Positions 44,291 through 53,567 of a stretch of DNA of 64,000 bases are shown here, piece after piece. The notes below the pieces were generated by a model that ran no database searches, was not told the origin of the DNA, and worked only from the letters and a program-made list of their open reading frames with translations. Location of the stretch: the NCBI RefSeq assembly GCF_026672545.1, contig NZ_JAPPRJ010000001.1, forward strand, positions 2,419,501 to 2,483,500, given 5' to 3'. Source of the DNA: Rhizobium sp. SL86 (GTDB taxonomy: Bacteria > Pseudomonadota > Alphaproteobacteria > Rhizobiales > Rhizobiaceae). Position 1 is the first letter of the stretch; every line of letters starts with the position of its first letter. A program made the translations under genes and the position numbers.

Positions 44291-45010
44291 ATGGAACACG
44301 CGGATTTGGCAGCTGCGGCGAGCTCGGTGAGCCTCTGGTCTCTGTTCATGCAGGCCGGCTTGATCGTAAAGCTGGTCATGATCGGGTTGATCGGCGCATC
44401 GGTCTGGACCTGGGCGATCGTCATCGACAAGTACATGACCTTTGCCAAGGCAAAACGTCAGTTCGACCAGTTCGAACAGGTCTTCTGGTCGGGACAGTCG
44501 CTTGAGGAGCTGTACCGGACGCTGGCCGAACGCCAGAATAGCGGTCTTGCGGCGATCTTCGTGGCGGCCATGCGCGAATGGAAAAAGAGCTTCGAGCGCG
44601 GTGCGCGTTCGCCGATCGGCCTCCAGATGCGCATCGACCGCGCCATGGATGTGACGATTGCCCGTGAGAGCGAAACCTATGAGGCGCGTCTTCCGTCGCT
44701 CGCCACCATCGGTTCGGCCGGTCCCTTCATCGGTCTCTTCGGTACGGTCGTCGGTATCATGACCTCCTTCCAGGCGATTGCCGGTTCGAAATCCACCAAC
44801 CTCGCCGTCGTGGCGCCGGGTATTGCCGAAGCGCTTCTGGCAACTGCCATCGGTCTCGTTGCGGCTATTCCGGCCGTCATGGCCTACAACAAGTTCATGG
44901 GCGATGCCGGAAAGCTGTCGTCGCGCATGGAAGGATTTGCCGACGAGTTCTCGGCCATCCTGTCGCGCCAGATCGACGAGAAGCTGCAGCCGCGCCAGGC
45001 TGCCCAGTAA
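44291..45010 (+). CDS. tolQ: TolQ, proton-channel subunit of Tol-Pal
   Basis: A 239-residue inner-membrane protein with three helices (LIVKLVMIGLIGASVWTWAI, TIGSAGPFIGLFGTVVGIMT, GIAEALLATAIGLVAAIPAV). The last two carry the conserved TolQ/ExbB/MotA residues. It forms the TolQR motor that energises TolA to pull Pal and constrict the outer membrane during division. tolR follows 27 bases later. Confidence 0.95.
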   Translation: MEHADLAAAASSVSLWSLFMQAGLIVKLVMIGLIGASVWTWAIVIDKYMTFAKAKRQFDQFEQVFWSGQSLEELYRTLAERQNSGLAAIFVAAMREWKKSFERGARSPIGLQMRIDRAMDVTIARESETYEARLPSLATIGSAGPFIGLFGTVVGIMTSFQAIAGSKSTNLAVVAPGIAEALLATAIGLVAAIPAVMAYNKFMGDAGKLSSRMEGFADEFSAILSRQIDEKLQPRQAAQ

Positions 45011-45037
45011 ACCCGTCGAGATCCAGGAGAGCGTATC

Positions 45038-45496
45038 ATGGGTATGTCTGCAGGAGGATCGAAGGGCTCGGGGGGCGGCCGGCGCCGTCGTGGCGGCCGT
45101 GGCCGCGGCGGGGCGATCAGCGAAATCAACGTGACCCCGCTCGTCGACGTCATGCTCGTGCTGCTGATCATCTTCATGGTCGCCGCACCGATGATGACGG
45201 TCGGCGTGCCGATCGACCTGCCGGAAACGCAGGCGAAGGCGATGAATTCCGATACGCAGCCGATCACGGTATCCGTCAATCCGGAAGGCCAGATCTATCT
45301 GCAGGAAACCCCGATCCAGCTGGACGAGGTGGTGCCGAAGCTCGAGGCCATTGCCACGACCGGTTACAACGAACGCATCTATGTACGCGGCGATACGGCT
45401 GCCGCCTATGGCGTCGTCATGAAGGTCATGGCGCGCATCTCCGCAGCGGGCTTCAAGAATATCGGTCTTGTGACGCTGCAGGAAACGCAGAATTGA
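45038..45496 (+). CDS. tolR: TolR, motor subunit
   Basis: A 152-residue protein. A Gly/Arg-rich cytosolic tail (GGGRRRRGGRGRGG) precedes the single membrane helix. ISEINVTPLVDVMLVLLIIF contains Asp37, the proton-carrying residue. The periplasmic ExbD/TolR fold follows (VSVNPEGQIYLQETPIQLDE, YGVVMKVMARISAAGFKNIG). The order tolQ-tolR-tolA-tolB is standard. Confidence 0.95.
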   Translation: MGMSAGGSKGSGGGRRRRGGRGRGGAISEINVTPLVDVMLVLLIIFMVAAPMMTVGVPIDLPETQAKAMNSDTQPITVSVNPEGQIYLQETPIQLDEVVPKLEAIATTGYNERIYVRGDTAAAYGVVMKVMARISAAGFKNIGLVTLQETQN

Positions 45497-45505
45497 CGGG
45501 TCGAC

Positions 45506-46639
45506 ATGAAGACTAGTCTCGGCACATCGCTGGTTATGCATACGCTCGTGCTGAGCTGGGCGCTTCTGTCCCTCAGCGCGCCGGCCTCGTTCGAGGTCGC
45601 GCCGGTCGATGCGCTGCCGGTCGATATCGTGCCCGTCGAGTCGATCACCCAGACGCAGAAGGGCGAACAGAACGCCCCGAAAACCGAAAAACCGGCGCCG
45701 AAGGAAACCAAGAACCAGAAGGTCGTCGAGAATGCCGAGAATGCCGGCGACAACGATATAGACCTGAAGAACCCGCCGACTCCTGCCAAGCGTCCGGTGG
45801 AAACCGAGGTTGCGGCGGCCCCTCCCAAGGTCGAAAAGCCGCTGCCCAACCCGACCAACGAAAACAATCAGGTGAAGGACATCGCGCCGGAAGAGACGGT
45901 CGAGAAGCCGCAGGAGGTTGCAGCCCTGCCGCAGCCGAAGCCGGAGATCACGCCGCCAACGCCGAAACCTGAACCACAGCCGGAACCCAAACCCGTCGAG
46001 AAGCAGGCCGAGGAAATTCCCCTTCCCGATGCCGCTCCGATACCGGCTGCCCGCCCGAAGCCCGAGCCGCCGAAGCCGCAGGAAGCCAAGCCTGCGGAAA
46101 AGCCGGCCGAGCAGAAACCGGATGCCAAGGCTGCCGAAAAGACGCCGGACAAGAAGGTGTCGGACAAGAAGCAGGAGGTCGCCAAGGCCGCTTCTTCGCA
46201 GCAGAGCGACTTCAACGCCGATGAGATCGCCACCATGCTCAACAAGCAGGAAGCGGCCGGCGGCGGCGCGAAGCGCTCGACGGAAGTCGCCTCGCGTGGC
46301 GACAAGAAGACCATCGGCGTCGGCCTCAGCGCCACGGAAATCGATTCCGTCAAGGGCCAGATCCAGGGCAACTGGTCGCTGGTGGCGGGCCTGACCGGCG
46401 TGCAGGAAGTGCGCGTGCGCATCCGCGTTGAGCTGGACCAGGCCGGCAATATCGTCGGCCAGCCGGAAGTCACCGCAACCGGGGGACCGGAAGGCACGCG
46501 TCGGGCGGTCGAAAGCAGCACGCGCCGCGCGCTCTTCAAATCCGCCCCATTGAAGAATTTGCCGCCCGAGAAATATGAGGGCGAAAAGGGATGGAATGTT
46601 CTGGTCCTGAACTTCGATCCTTCCGAATTCGCTCTTTAA
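45506..46639 (+). CDS. tolA: TolA, energy-transducing envelope-spanning protein
   Basis: A 377-residue protein. An N-terminal membrane helix (LVMHTLVLSWALLSLSAP) is followed by a long Lys/Glu/Pro/Ala-rich segment (about residues 50-240), which here is Pro-rich rather than the helical domain II of E. coli. The C-terminal TonB/TolA-like domain reads EIDSVKGQIQGNWSLVAGL, VRIRVELDQAGNIVGQPEV and EGTRRAVESSTRRALF. It links TolQR to TolB/Pal. Reverse frames over it are long only because of its composition. Confidence 0.92.
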   Translation: MKTSLGTSLVMHTLVLSWALLSLSAPASFEVAPVDALPVDIVPVESITQTQKGEQNAPKTEKPAPKETKNQKVVENAENAGDNDIDLKNPPTPAKRPVETEVAAAPPKVEKPLPNPTNENNQVKDIAPEETVEKPQEVAALPQPKPEITPPTPKPEPQPEPKPVEKQAEEIPLPDAAPIPAARPKPEPPKPQEAKPAEKPAEQKPDAKAAEKTPDKKVSDKKQEVAKAASSQQSDFNADEIATMLNKQEAAGGGAKRSTEVASRGDKKTIGVGLSATEIDSVKGQIQGNWSLVAGLTGVQEVRVRIRVELDQAGNIVGQPEVTATGGPEGTRRAVESSTRRALFKSAPLKNLPPEKYEGEKGWNVLVLNFDPSEFAL

Positions 46640-46658
46640 GCTGGGAGGTTTTGGAACG

Positions 46659-46727
46659 ATGAAAAACCGTCCGATCCGAAAGCCTCGCCTCAATATCCGT
46701 GCAAAGCTGAAAGGCTTGTCTCAATGA
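46659..46727 (+). CDS. 22-codon ORF coupled to tolB
   Basis: ATG 46659 follows GGGAGG (46643-46648) at a 10-base distance; the frame ends TGA 46725-46727, overlapping the tolB ATG at 46724 (ATGA). The peptide is strongly basic, starting [18 protein letters not shown]. tolB itself has no other convincing ribosome site, so the small frame may deliver ribosomes to tolB. It could also be a leader peptide. Confidence 0.5.
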   Translation: MKNRPIRKPRLNIRAKLKGLSQ

Positions 46728-48037
46728 TCAAAAGTTATCTTCTCCGTGCCGTGATGGTGGCGGCGAGCATGCTGACCGCCACTGCGGTCGTGACCCCGGC
46801 CAAGGCCGAAGTCGTGATCAACATCAACAAGGGCAACGTTCAGCCGCTGCCGATCGCGATCACGGACTTCCAGTCCAACGGAGACCTCGGTGCGCAGGTA
46901 TCGAGCGTCATTGCCGCCGATCTGCAGCGGTCGGGCCTGTTTGCGCCGATCAACAAGGCGGCCTTCATCCAGAAGATCACCGATCCCAACCAGATGCCCC
47001 GGTTCGAGGACTGGAAGGCCATCAACGCCCAGGCACTGGTGACCGGTCGTGTGACGCGTGAGGCCGATGGCCGTCTTCGCGCCGAATTCCGTCTGTGGGA
47101 CAGTTTTGCCGGCCAGCAGATGACCGGCCAGCAGTTCTTCACCCAGCCGGAAAACTGGCGTCGCGTGGCGCACATCATCGCCGACGCGATCTATGAAAAG
47201 ATCACCGGCGAGAAGGGTTATTTCGATACCCGCGTCGTCTTCGTGTCCGAAAGCGGTCCGAAGACCGCCCGCCAGCGCCAGCTCGCCATCATGGACCAGG
47301 ACGGTTTTAACGTCCGCATGCTGACGGATGCCAAGAACATCGTTCTGACGCCGCGCTTTTCGCCGAACCGTCAGGAAGTGACCTACATGTCCTTCGAGGG
47401 CCAGCAGCCGCGTGTCTACCTGCTCCAGTTGGAGACCGGGCAGCGCGAGGTGGTCGGCAACTTCCCCGGCATGACCTTTTCGCCGCGCTTTTCGCCGGAT
47501 GGCCAGAAGGTCATCATGAGCCTGCAGCAGGACGGCAACTCGAACATCTATACGATGGACCTGCGTTCGCGCACGACGACCCGGCTGACCAGCACGGCGG
47601 CGATCGACACGTCGCCCTCCTATTCGCCGGATGGTGCCCGCATCGTCTTCGAAAGCGACCGCGGCGGGCGTCAGCAGCTTTACGTGATGAATGCCGACGG
47701 GACGGGCCAGACGCGCATCTCCTTCGGCGACGGTGCCTATTCGACGCCGGTCTGGTCGCCGCGCGGCGATCTGATTGCCTTCACCAAGCAGTCGGGCGGC
47801 AAGTTCTCGATCGGCGTGATGAAGCCGGACGGGTCTGGCGAACGTATCCTGACGAGCGGTTTCCACAATGAAGGCCCGACCTGGGCACCGAACGGCCGCG
47901 TCCTGATGTTCTTCCGTCAGGCCGCCGGTGCCGGTGGCCCGCAGCTCTATTCGATCGATCTGACCGGTTACAACGAGCAGCTGGTCAAGACCCCGGCCTT
48001 CGGATCGGATCCGGCCTGGTCGCCGCTGCTTGAATAA
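46724..48037 (+). CDS. tolB: TolB, periplasmic beta-propeller
   Basis: A 437-residue exported protein (signal [20 protein letters not shown], then PAKAE). An N-terminal alpha/beta domain ([20 protein letters not shown]) precedes a WD40-like six-bladed propeller with PD40 repeats such as [45 protein letters not shown] and [14 protein letters not shown]. TolB binds Pal and TolA. Its ATG overlaps the stop of a 22-codon basic ORF. Confidence 0.95.
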   Translation: MIKSYLLRAVMVAASMLTATAVVTPAKAEVVININKGNVQPLPIAITDFQSNGDLGAQVSSVIAADLQRSGLFAPINKAAFIQKITDPNQMPRFEDWKAINAQALVTGRVTREADGRLRAEFRLWDSFAGQQMTGQQFFTQPENWRRVAHIIADAIYEKITGEKGYFDTRVVFVSESGPKTARQRQLAIMDQDGFNVRMLTDAKNIVLTPRFSPNRQEVTYMSFEGQQPRVYLLQLETGQREVVGNFPGMTFSPRFSPDGQKVIMSLQQDGNSNIYTMDLRSRTTTRLTSTAAIDTSPSYSPDGARIVFESDRGGRQQLYVMNADGTGQTRISFGDGAYSTPVWSPRGDLIAFTKQSGGKFSIGVMKPDGSGERILTSGFHNEGPTWAPNGRVLMFFRQAAGAGGPQLYSIDLTGYNEQLVKTPAFGSDPAWSPLLE

Positions 48038-48065
48038 GGGCAACAATCTGGCCTTGTGCCATGGT

Positions 48066-48095
48066 CATGCCGCATTCTCCTGAGAATTCGGCATG
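48066..48095 (+). other. Long hairpin between tolB and pal
   Basis: CATGCCG (48066-48072) with CGGCATG (48089-48095), and ATTCTC (48074-48079) with GAGAAT (48082-48087): 13 pairs and one mismatch, 2-base tip. No T tract follows, so it is more likely an mRNA-processing or stability element than a terminator. Confidence 0.5.
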
Positions 48096-48116
48096 ATAGC
48101 TGATCTTCACGTCCTG

Positions 48117-48144
48117 TTAACCATGATGGTTGGGAATGGGTTAA
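48117..48144. promoter_or_regulatory. CtrA-type half-sites upstream of pal
   Basis: TTAACCAT (48117-48124) and TTAACC (48141-48146) flank ATGGTTGG. They are about 75-100 bases before the pal start, consistent with a separate pal promoter under cell-cycle control. Confidence 0.4.
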
Positions 48145-48219
48145 CCAGGAAAGCATACAGTCCGGAAACGATAAAACACCAGACACTGCTTCCTATTTGT
48201 GATCAAGGAGAGACCGGCG

Positions 48220-48750
48220 ATGAGCCGCAACCATACCCCGGCGATGAGCCGCATGCAGAACCTGGCCCGCAATCCGGCCGTTATCGCACTGACGCTTGCT
48301 CTTGCACTGGCTGGCTGCGCCAACAAGAAGAACATGCCGAACAGTGCCGGCGAGCTCGGCCTTGGCGCCGGTGCCGCGACCCCGGGTTCGTCTCAGGACT
48401 TCACCGTTAACGTCGGCGACCGTATTTTCTTCGACACCGATTCCTCGTCGATCCGTGCAGACGCCCAGCAGACGCTTGACCGTCAGGCCCAGTGGCTGAT
48501 GCGCTACCCGAACTATGCGATCACCGTCGAAGGCCATGCCGACGAACGCGGCACGCGCGAATACAACCTGGCACTCGGTGCACGCCGCGCCGCAGCGACC
48601 CGCGATTACCTCGCATCGCGTGGCGTTCCGGCCAACCGCATGCGCACCATTTCCTACGGCAAGGAGCGCCCGGTCGCTGTTTGCGACGACATCTCGTGCT
48701 GGTCGCAGAACCGCCGCGCCGTCACCGTTCTCGGTGGCGCCGGTTCCTGA
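48220..48750 (+). CDS. pal: Peptidoglycan-associated lipoprotein Pal
   Basis: A 176-residue outer-membrane lipoprotein. ATG 48220 has AAGGAGAG upstream and matches rhizobial starts (MSRNHTPAMSRMQ). The lipobox LALAGC places the lipidated Cys at residue 33. The OmpA-like domain has DRIFFDTDSSSIRADA, ITVEGHADERGTREYNLALG and ARRAAATRDYLASRGVPANR. A hairpin, half-CtrA boxes and about 180 bases separate it from tolB. Confidence 0.95.
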   Translation: MSRNHTPAMSRMQNLARNPAVIALTLALALAGCANKKNMPNSAGELGLGAGAATPGSSQDFTVNVGDRIFFDTDSSSIRADAQQTLDRQAQWLMRYPNYAITVEGHADERGTREYNLALGARRAAATRDYLASRGVPANRMRTISYGKERPVAVCDDISCWSQNRRAVTVLGGAGS

Positions 48751-48772
48751 TCAGCCGCCGATGGCAGATGGA

Positions 48773-48793
48773 AAGGCGGCCGATGGTCGCCTT
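48773..48793 (+). terminator. Terminator of pal
   Basis: AAGGCG (48773-48778) and CGCCTT (48788-48793), extended by one A-T pair, followed by TTTC. Confidence 0.7.
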
Positions 48794-48925
48794 TTTCTTT
48801 TCACCACGACATGCCGTCTTCATAGTTTGGCCGAACTTGGCCTATTGTTGATGGGTCAACGTGGTTATTCTTCTGCCGGGTGTTTGAAGGACCATCTGTC
48901 TGCACTTTAAGGGAGCAGCTTCAAG

Positions 48926-49927
48926 ATGAGCAGGACGAAGGACATGAACAGATTTGTCTTGGCAACGGTGCTGGGGTTTGCCGCAACCGGTGGAACGGCT
49001 TCGGCCTTTACCCTGTCGGACGTCTTCCAGGGCGGCCAGCGGCCGGTTGCGCAGCAGCAGGCGCCCGTTGTGCGCACGCAAAGCGCCGGTGATGCGGTGC
49101 GCATTCAGCAGCTGCAGGAAGAAATCCGCCAGCTGAACGGACGCGTCGAGGAAATGAGCTTCCAGCTGCTGCAGATGCAGGAGCAGATGCGCAAGACCCA
49201 AGAGGATAACGAATTCCGCTTCCAGGAGCTCGAAAAGAGCCAGACGGGAAGCGCTTCGGCTCCCTCAGTCGCTGCCGCTCCGGCAGCCGGCTCAAAAAAA
49301 AACAGTAGCGACCAGGTAGGAGCGATCATCGAGAGCGCGCCGCCGGTGGCGAGCGCCTCTCGTCCGTCTTCGTCCACCACCCAGACCGCGCCGGGCCAGG
49401 CGACGCTTGGTTCGCTCGAGGTCGACAAGAGCGGCCAGCCGGTGGGTGCGAGCATCAACCGCGGTGCCCGCAACTCTTCCGATCTGCCGGGTGTCGATCT
49501 CGGCCCGGCTGCCAAACCGGCCGAACAGCAGACCGCATCTCTCGGCAATGAGAGTGACGCCTATCGTGGCGCCTACAATCATGTGCTCTCGGGCGACTAC
49601 AAGCTCGCCGAAAGCGAGTTCACCCAGTACCTGCAGAGTTTCCCGAAAAGCGCCCGCGCGGCGGATGCAAATTTCTGGCTGGGCGAAGCGCAATATTCGC
49701 AAGGCAAATATAACGAGGCCGCGAAAACCTTCCTCAACGCGCACCAGGCTTATGGCACCTCGCCGAAGGCGCCGGAAATGTTGCTGAAGCTCGGCATGTC
49801 GCTCGCCGCCCTGGACAATCGCGACACCGCCTGTGCCACGCTGCGCGAGGTGGGCAAACGTTACCCCAACGCCTCGAAACCGGTTCTGAGCAAGGTTGCG
49901 AGCGAACAAAAGCGGCTGAGCTGCTGA
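48926..49927 (+). CDS. cpoB: CpoB/YbgF, Tol-Pal coordinator
   Basis: A 333-residue periplasmic protein. The signal peptide ends GTASAF; starts at ATG 48926 or 48944 are both possible. A coiled coil at about residues 55-105 (IQQLQEEIRQLNGRVEEMSF) is followed by a Ser/Pro-rich linker. C-terminal TPRs follow (YNHVLSGDYKLAESEFTQYL, FWLGEAQYSQGKYNEAAKTF, LKLGMSLAALDNRDTACATL). CpoB links Tol to PBP1B activity in enterobacteria. tilS begins 1 base after the stop. Confidence 0.92.
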   Translation: MSRTKDMNRFVLATVLGFAATGGTASAFTLSDVFQGGQRPVAQQQAPVVRTQSAGDAVRIQQLQEEIRQLNGRVEEMSFQLLQMQEQMRKTQEDNEFRFQELEKSQTGSASAPSVAAAPAAGSKKNSSDQVGAIIESAPPVASASRPSSSTTQTAPGQATLGSLEVDKSGQPVGASINRGARNSSDLPGVDLGPAAKPAEQQTASLGNESDAYRGAYNHVLSGDYKLAESEFTQYLQSFPKSARAADANFWLGEAQYSQGKYNEAAKTFLNAHQAYGTSPKAPEMLLKLGMSLAALDNRDTACATLREVGKRYPNASKPVLSKVASEQKRLSC

Positions 49928-49928
49928 C

Positions 49929-51290
49929 GTGATCGATCCGGCGCAGGCACACGCCCCGTCGCCGCTTCCGCCGGTTGAGGCCATCGAGCGCTTCCTGGTG
50001 GATCTTGCCAAGCCCGCGCGCATTCTTGTCGCCGTCTCCGGCGGGAGCGATTCGCTTGGCCTTCTCTTTCTGCTGCAGCGTTGCGCGGCGACCTGCAAAA
50101 CTCCTGTTGATCTGCTGGCGGTGACGATCGACCATGCGCTGAGGCCGCAGTCTGCGGTGGAAGCCCGCGAGGTCTCCCGTATCTGCCAGAGCCTCGCCAT
50201 CCGTCACATCACCGATCGATGGGAGGGGGTCAAACCGGCCAGCGGCCTTTCTGCCGCCGCCCGGGAGGCCCGCTACGACCGCCTCTGCCGTGTCGCTCTG
50301 ACGGAGCAGGCGAGCCTCATCGTCACCGGCCATACGCTGGACGACCAGATCGAAACGGTGCTGATGCGCGCCGGAAGACCCGGCAGCGAGGGGTCGATCG
50401 GGCTTGCCGGCATGGCGCCTTCTGTACTCGTCAACCGTTCCATCTGGCTGCACCGTCCCTTGCTCTCCGCACGCCGGCAGGCGATCCGGGACTGCCTGTC
50501 TACCGCCGGCATCGGCTGGATCGAGGACCCGAGCAATACGGACCCCCGCTTTGAACGGGCCCGCATTCGGGCAGGCCTGACACTCGATGATGAGGCGGTG
50601 CGCGGCCACATCGCGCAGATTTCCAAGGCATCGGCCATGCGCGAAGGCCTGAGCATGGCCGCGGCGCACCTGTTTGAACAGCATCTGACGCTGCATCGCG
50701 GGGTCGCGGCCGAACTCTTCACGGACATGCTCCAGGCCGACGAGGCCGTGTGGATGCACGCGCTGAGCGCGCTTACCTCGGTCATCGGCGGACGGTCCTA
50801 TGGTCCCTCGCGTGACAGCTTGGCGCGTCTCGCCGACTTTCTCGCAACCGGCAGGCCAGGGCGGATGACGGTGGGCCGGGTCGTGTTCGATCGCCGCCGA
50901 GACCGGCTTTATCTTGTGCGCGAGAGCCGCAACCTGCCCGAGCTTGCCATTGCGGCGGGTGGGACCGTTGCCTGGGACGGCCGCTTCTCCCTTGAGAACG
51001 TGAATGACGGGGAGGTCGTCATACGCCCGTGCCCGGCGGATCGGGCAGCAGCGAGCGCCGCATTTCCAACTCTTCCCGGAAGCCTGGCACTGCAAGCCTA
51101 TCGCTCGCTTCCGGACATCATTCCGCAGGAAATGGCGGCAAACGGACGCACCTGGGTTCGGCCTCTTCTCGCGCCCTATGACCGGTTCCTGCCGCAATTC
51201 GATCTGAAACTTGCGGTATCACTGGCAAAACAAGCGGGACTGGATGAATTTCCACCATCGCCGCTTAACGTTTTCATGCGTAAAACATAA
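49929..51290 (+). CDS. tilS: tRNA(Ile)-lysidine synthase
   Basis: A 453-residue enzyme that attaches lysine to C34 of the CAU-anticodon tRNA-Ile. It starts at GTG 49929. The N-type ATP pyrophosphatase P-loop SGGSDS is at residues 37-42; DHALRPQSAVEAREVSRICQ, GHTLDDQIETVLMRAGRPGS and GWIEDPSNTDPRFERARIR follow. The C-terminal domain is divergent, as usual for alphaproteobacteria. Confidence 0.93.
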   Translation: MIDPAQAHAPSPLPPVEAIERFLVDLAKPARILVAVSGGSDSLGLLFLLQRCAATCKTPVDLLAVTIDHALRPQSAVEAREVSRICQSLAIRHITDRWEGVKPASGLSAAAREARYDRLCRVALTEQASLIVTGHTLDDQIETVLMRAGRPGSEGSIGLAGMAPSVLVNRSIWLHRPLLSARRQAIRDCLSTAGIGWIEDPSNTDPRFERARIRAGLTLDDEAVRGHIAQISKASAMREGLSMAAAHLFEQHLTLHRGVAAELFTDMLQADEAVWMHALSALTSVIGGRSYGPSRDSLARLADFLATGRPGRMTVGRVVFDRRRDRLYLVRESRNLPELAIAAGGTVAWDGRFSLENVNDGEVVIRPCPADRAAASAAFPTLPGSLALQAYRSLPDIIPQEMAANGRTWVRPLLAPYDRFLPQFDLKLAVSLAKQAGLDEFPPSPLNVFMRKT

Positions 51291-51392
51291 GGACTGTGCG
51301 GCGTTGCCTTGGCAAGGCCGTGCCTCAATCCTATGTTAGACGGCAAGTAAGGCGGCTGCCGGAGAGTAGGCCGTCATTGTCCGGGGAGTTCG

Positions 51393-53330
51393 ATGAAGCC
51401 AAACTTTCGTAATTTCGCCCTGTGGGCGATAATCGCCCTCTTGCTGATCGCTCTGTTCAGCATGTTCCAGACGGCGCCCACACAAACGAGCTCACGGGAA
51501 ATCCCGTATTCGCAGTTCCTGCGCGACGTGGATTCCGGCCGGGTGCGTGACGTCATGGTCACCGGCAACCGGGTCACGGGGACCTATACCGACAGCGGAG
51601 CAGGCTTCCAGACCTATTCGCCCGTCATCGATGACGGTCTGATCGACCGTCTTCAGTCGAAGAACGTGACGATCGCCGCACGTCCGGAGACCGACGGTTC
51701 CTCCGGGTTCCTGAGTTATATCGGCACGCTTCTGCCGATGCTTCTCATCCTCGGTGTCTGGCTGTTCTTCATGCGCCAGATGCAGGGCGGCTCGCGCGGT
51801 GCGATGGGGTTTGGCAAGTCCAAGGCGAAGCTGCTGACGGAAGCGCATGGCCGCGTCACTTTCGATGACGTCGCCGGCGTCGACGAAGCCAAGCAAGACC
51901 TCGAAGAAATCGTTGAATTCCTGCGCGACCCGCAGAAGTTCCAGCGGCTCGGCGGACGCATTCCGCGCGGTGTGCTGCTCGTCGGCCCTCCGGGTACCGG
52001 TAAGACGCTTCTCGCCCGCTCTGTGGCTGGCGAAGCGAATGTTCCCTTCTTCACTATCTCCGGTTCGGACTTCGTTGAAATGTTCGTCGGTGTCGGCGCA
52101 AGCCGCGTCCGCGACATGTTCGAACAGGCCAAGAAGAACGCGCCCTGCATCATCTTCATCGACGAAATCGATGCCGTCGGTCGTCACCGCGGTGCCGGTC
52201 TCGGCGGCGGCAATGACGAGCGCGAACAGACGCTGAACCAGCTGCTGGTCGAGATGGACGGTTTCGAGGCGAATGAAGGCATCATCCTGATCGCCGCAAC
52301 GAACCGTCCGGACGTTCTCGACCCGGCGCTCCTGCGTCCCGGCCGTTTCGACCGTCAGGTCGTCGTTCCGAACCCGGATATCGTTGGCCGCGAACGCATC
52401 CTCAAGGTGCATGCGCGCAACGTGCCGCTGGCACCGAATGTCGATCTCAAGGTTCTGGCACGCGGAACGCCCGGTTTCTCCGGTGCGGACCTGATGAACC
52501 TCGTCAACGAAGCCGCCCTGATGGCCGCGCGCCGCAACAAGCGGCTTGTCACCATGGCGGAATTCGAAGACGCCAAGGACAAGATCATGATGGGTGCGGA
52601 ACGCCGCTCCTCTGCCATGACCGAGGCCGAAAAGAAGCTCACCGCCTATCACGAAGCCGGTCACGCCATCACCGCGCTCAACGTGCCGGTGGCCGACCCT
52701 CTGCACAAGGCGACGATCATTCCGCGCGGTCGTGCGCTCGGCATGGTCATGCAGTTGCCGGAAGGCGACCGCTATTCGATGAGCTACAAGTGGATGGTGT
52801 CCCGCCTCGTCATCATGATGGGCGGCCGCGTTGCCGAAGAGCTGACCTTCGGCAAGGAGAACATCACGTCCGGTGCATCCTCGGACATCGAGCAGGCCAC
52901 CAAGCTTGCCCGTGCCATGGTCACCCAATGGGGTTTCTCCGACATCCTCGGCCAGGTTGCCTATGGTGAAAACCAGCAGGAAGTCTTCCTCGGACACTCT
53001 GTCTCGCAGTCGAAGAACGTGTCGGAAGCGACCGCCCAGAAGATCGACACGGAAGTCCGTCGTCTGATCGATGAGGCCTACACCGAGGCGCGCCGGATCC
53101 TGACCGACAAGCACGACGAGTTCGTCACCTTGGCCGAAGGCCTGCTCGAATACGAGACGCTCTCCGGCGAAGAGATCAAGGCGCTGCTGAGGGGTGAAAA
53201 GCCCTCCCGCGATGCCGGCGACGACACCCCGACTGCGCGCGGTTCCGCCGTGCCGAAGGCCGGCCCGAAGCGGGACGAGCCGAAGAGCGACGGTGAGCCG
53301 GAAAGCGGGCTTGAGCCGCAGCCGCACTGA
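51393..53330 (+). CDS. ftsH: ATP-dependent membrane zinc protease FtsH
   Basis: A 645-residue hexameric inner-membrane protease. It has two membrane helices (residues ~8-25 and ~107-127). The AAA+ module has Walker A GPPGTGKT (near residue 198), Walker [21 protein letters not shown] and second-region-of-homology [19 protein letters not shown]. The zinc motif HEAGH is at about residues 420-424. The acidic/Pro C-terminal tail is typical. It is placed after tilS with about 100 bases between, and a terminator follows. Confidence 0.97.
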   Translation: MKPNFRNFALWAIIALLLIALFSMFQTAPTQTSSREIPYSQFLRDVDSGRVRDVMVTGNRVTGTYTDSGAGFQTYSPVIDDGLIDRLQSKNVTIAARPETDGSSGFLSYIGTLLPMLLILGVWLFFMRQMQGGSRGAMGFGKSKAKLLTEAHGRVTFDDVAGVDEAKQDLEEIVEFLRDPQKFQRLGGRIPRGVLLVGPPGTGKTLLARSVAGEANVPFFTISGSDFVEMFVGVGASRVRDMFEQAKKNAPCIIFIDEIDAVGRHRGAGLGGGNDEREQTLNQLLVEMDGFEANEGIILIAATNRPDVLDPALLRPGRFDRQVVVPNPDIVGRERILKVHARNVPLAPNVDLKVLARGTPGFSGADLMNLVNEAALMAARRNKRLVTMAEFEDAKDKIMMGAERRSSAMTEAEKKLTAYHEAGHAITALNVPVADPLHKATIIPRGRALGMVMQLPEGDRYSMSYKWMVSRLVIMMGGRVAEELTFGKENITSGASSDIEQATKLARAMVTQWGFSDILGQVAYGENQQEVFLGHSVSQSKNVSEATAQKIDTEVRRLIDEAYTEARRILTDKHDEFVTLAEGLLEYETLSGEEIKALLRGEKPSRDAGDDTPTARGSAVPKAGPKRDEPKSDGEPESGLEPQPH

Positions 53331-53355
53331 GATCGCCCTTTCAGGGACCCATAAC

Positions 53356-53383
53356 AAGGCCGTCGGGGAAACCCGGCGGCCTT
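53356..53383 (+). terminator. Terminator of ftsH
   Basis: AAGGCCG (53356-53362) with CGGCCTT (53377-53383) and further CGGG/CCCG pairing inside. Confidence 0.7.
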
Positions 53384-53567
53384 TAGCGTTGTCGATTCGC
53401 AGCAAAGATTGAGACTTCGGTAACGGGATATAATCGATTTTGACGGTAATTTAGATGCTCGCCCGGAGTTTCTGTGGCAAGAGCGAGCATGGATGCTGGC
53501 GCGATACTGCCGGCTGACGTCAAAACAAGACGCGCTATGAAGAGCGCGCAGCACTCAAGGAGCACGT

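Noticed and set aside
44186-46693. Very long open frame on the minus strand over tolQ-tolR-tolA
   Set aside because: It is antisense to three well-recognised genes. Its translation is Arg/His/Gly-rich low complexity caused by GC-biased codon positions.
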